Shown: piece after piece, positions 5,506 through 5,865 of the stretch
Layout of the letters: each line of letters begins with the position of its first letter
How positions within the stretch are numbered: position 1 is the stretch's first letter
DNA from: Pseudomonadota bacterium
GTDB lineage: Bacteria; Pseudomonadota; Gammaproteobacteria; Burkholderiales; Thiobacillaceae
Assembly: GCA_030836725.1 (NCBI GenBank)
Contig: JAUPLV010000130.1
Span: forward strand, 1-5,865
Direction of reading: 5' to 3'
DNA length: 5,865 nucleotides
Notes under the pieces: model-generated
What the model was told of the DNA's origin: nothing
What the model saw: only the letters and a program-made list of their open reading frames with translations
The model's database searches: none
Program-made: the position numbers and the translations under genes

Positions 5506-5865
5506 ATGAAACCTTACCTCGACCTGATGCGCCATGTGCTCGAACACGGCGCCCAAAAAGACGACCGCACCGGCACCGGCACGCTGTCGGTATTCGGCTG
5601 GCAGATGCGCTACAACCTCGCCGAAGGCTTCCCGCTCGTCACCACCAAGAAATGCCACCTGCGTTCCATCATCCACGAACTGCTGTGGTTCCTGCGGGGC
5701 GACACCAACATCAGCTACCTGAAGGAAAACGGCGTCTCGATCTGGGACGAGTGGGCCGACGACAACGGCAACCTCGGCCCGGTCTACGGCCATCAGTGGC
5801 GTAGCTGGCCGAAGCCGGACGGCGGGACGATCGACCAGATCAGCGAAGTGGTGAACACGCTGAAG
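5506..5865 (+). CDS. thyA: Thymidylate synthase, N-terminal part
   Basis: This cytoplasmic enzyme converts dUMP and 5,10-methylenetetrahydrofolate to dTMP and dihydrofolate, the de novo source of thymidylate. The window holds 120 codons, less than half of the usual 264 or so, and is cut by the right edge with no sign of a break. The residues align without gaps to E. coli ThyA as I recall it: MKPYLDLM at the start, DRTGTGT at 20-26 with the phosphate-binding R21, PLVTTKKCHLRSIIHELLWFL with E58, GDTNI (65-69), IWDEWAD with W80, and GPVYGHQWR with Y94. The catalytic cysteine (Cys146 in E. coli) lies outside the window. The ATG at 5506 follows the previous stop by 12 nt and has no clear ribosome binding site, so translation may depend on the upstream gene. 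This is the ThyA type, not flavin-dependent ThyX. Confidence 0.97.
   Translation, partial: MKPYLDLMRHVLEHGAQKDDRTGTGTLSVFGWQMRYNLAEGFPLVTTKKCHLRSIIHELLWFLRGDTNISYLKENGVSIWDEWADDNGNLGPVYGHQWRSWPKPDGGTIDQISEVVNTLK

Overview
The window is GC-rich DNA with a strong preference for G or C at third codon positions. It carries a proteobacterial gene set: a CcoI/FixI-type copper ATPase, both leucyl/phenylalanyl- and leucyl-type N-end-rule aminoacyl transferases, two lipoproteins with Gram-negative lipoboxes, and a ThyA close to the E. coli form. This fits a respiring Gram-negative, most likely a betaproteobacterium of the Nitrosomonadales/Rhodocyclales kind. The lineage is inferred from gene content and arrangement only, not from a database search.

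The window splits into two divergent halves around a gene-free region of about 350-425 bp (roughly 2826-3249). Leftward, on the minus strand, lies ccoI, which encodes the P1B-type copper-exporting ATPase that supplies copper for cbb3-type cytochrome oxidase assembly. About 200 bp past its stop comes the 5' end of an unidentified lipoprotein gene, which runs off the left edge. That gene has its own good ribosome binding site and a plausible promoter. No ccoS, ccoH, ccoG or ccoNOQP is visible beside ccoI.

Rightward, on the plus strand, is a tightly packed probable operon of four genes. These are aat (leucyl/phenylalanyl-tRNA-protein transferase), bpt/ate (aspartate/glutamate leucyltransferase), an uncharacterised lipoprotein with a gluzincin-type zinc-peptidase signature, and thyA (thymidylate synthase), which is cut by the right edge. 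The first two genes overlap by 14 nt, the next pair by 4 nt (ATGA), and the last gap is 12 nt. Together the two transferases would tag proteins ending in Arg/Lys (Aat) and Asp/Glu (Bpt) with Leu or Phe for ClpS/ClpAP degradation. Why a surface or periplasmic peptidase-like lipoprotein and a nucleotide-synthesis enzyme share this transcription unit is not evident.

The divergent intergenic region holds a perfect TATAAT hexamer facing ccoI, a perfect 14-bp palindrome at the predicted start of that transcript, and a near-consensus FNR/ANR-like dyad. These are candidates only, but oxygen-responsive control would fit a cbb3 assembly gene. I see no tRNA, rRNA, CRISPR array, insertion sequence or convincing intrinsic terminator. 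The least-explained item is the lipoprotein peptidase; I do not see strong evidence for a wholly new system here.
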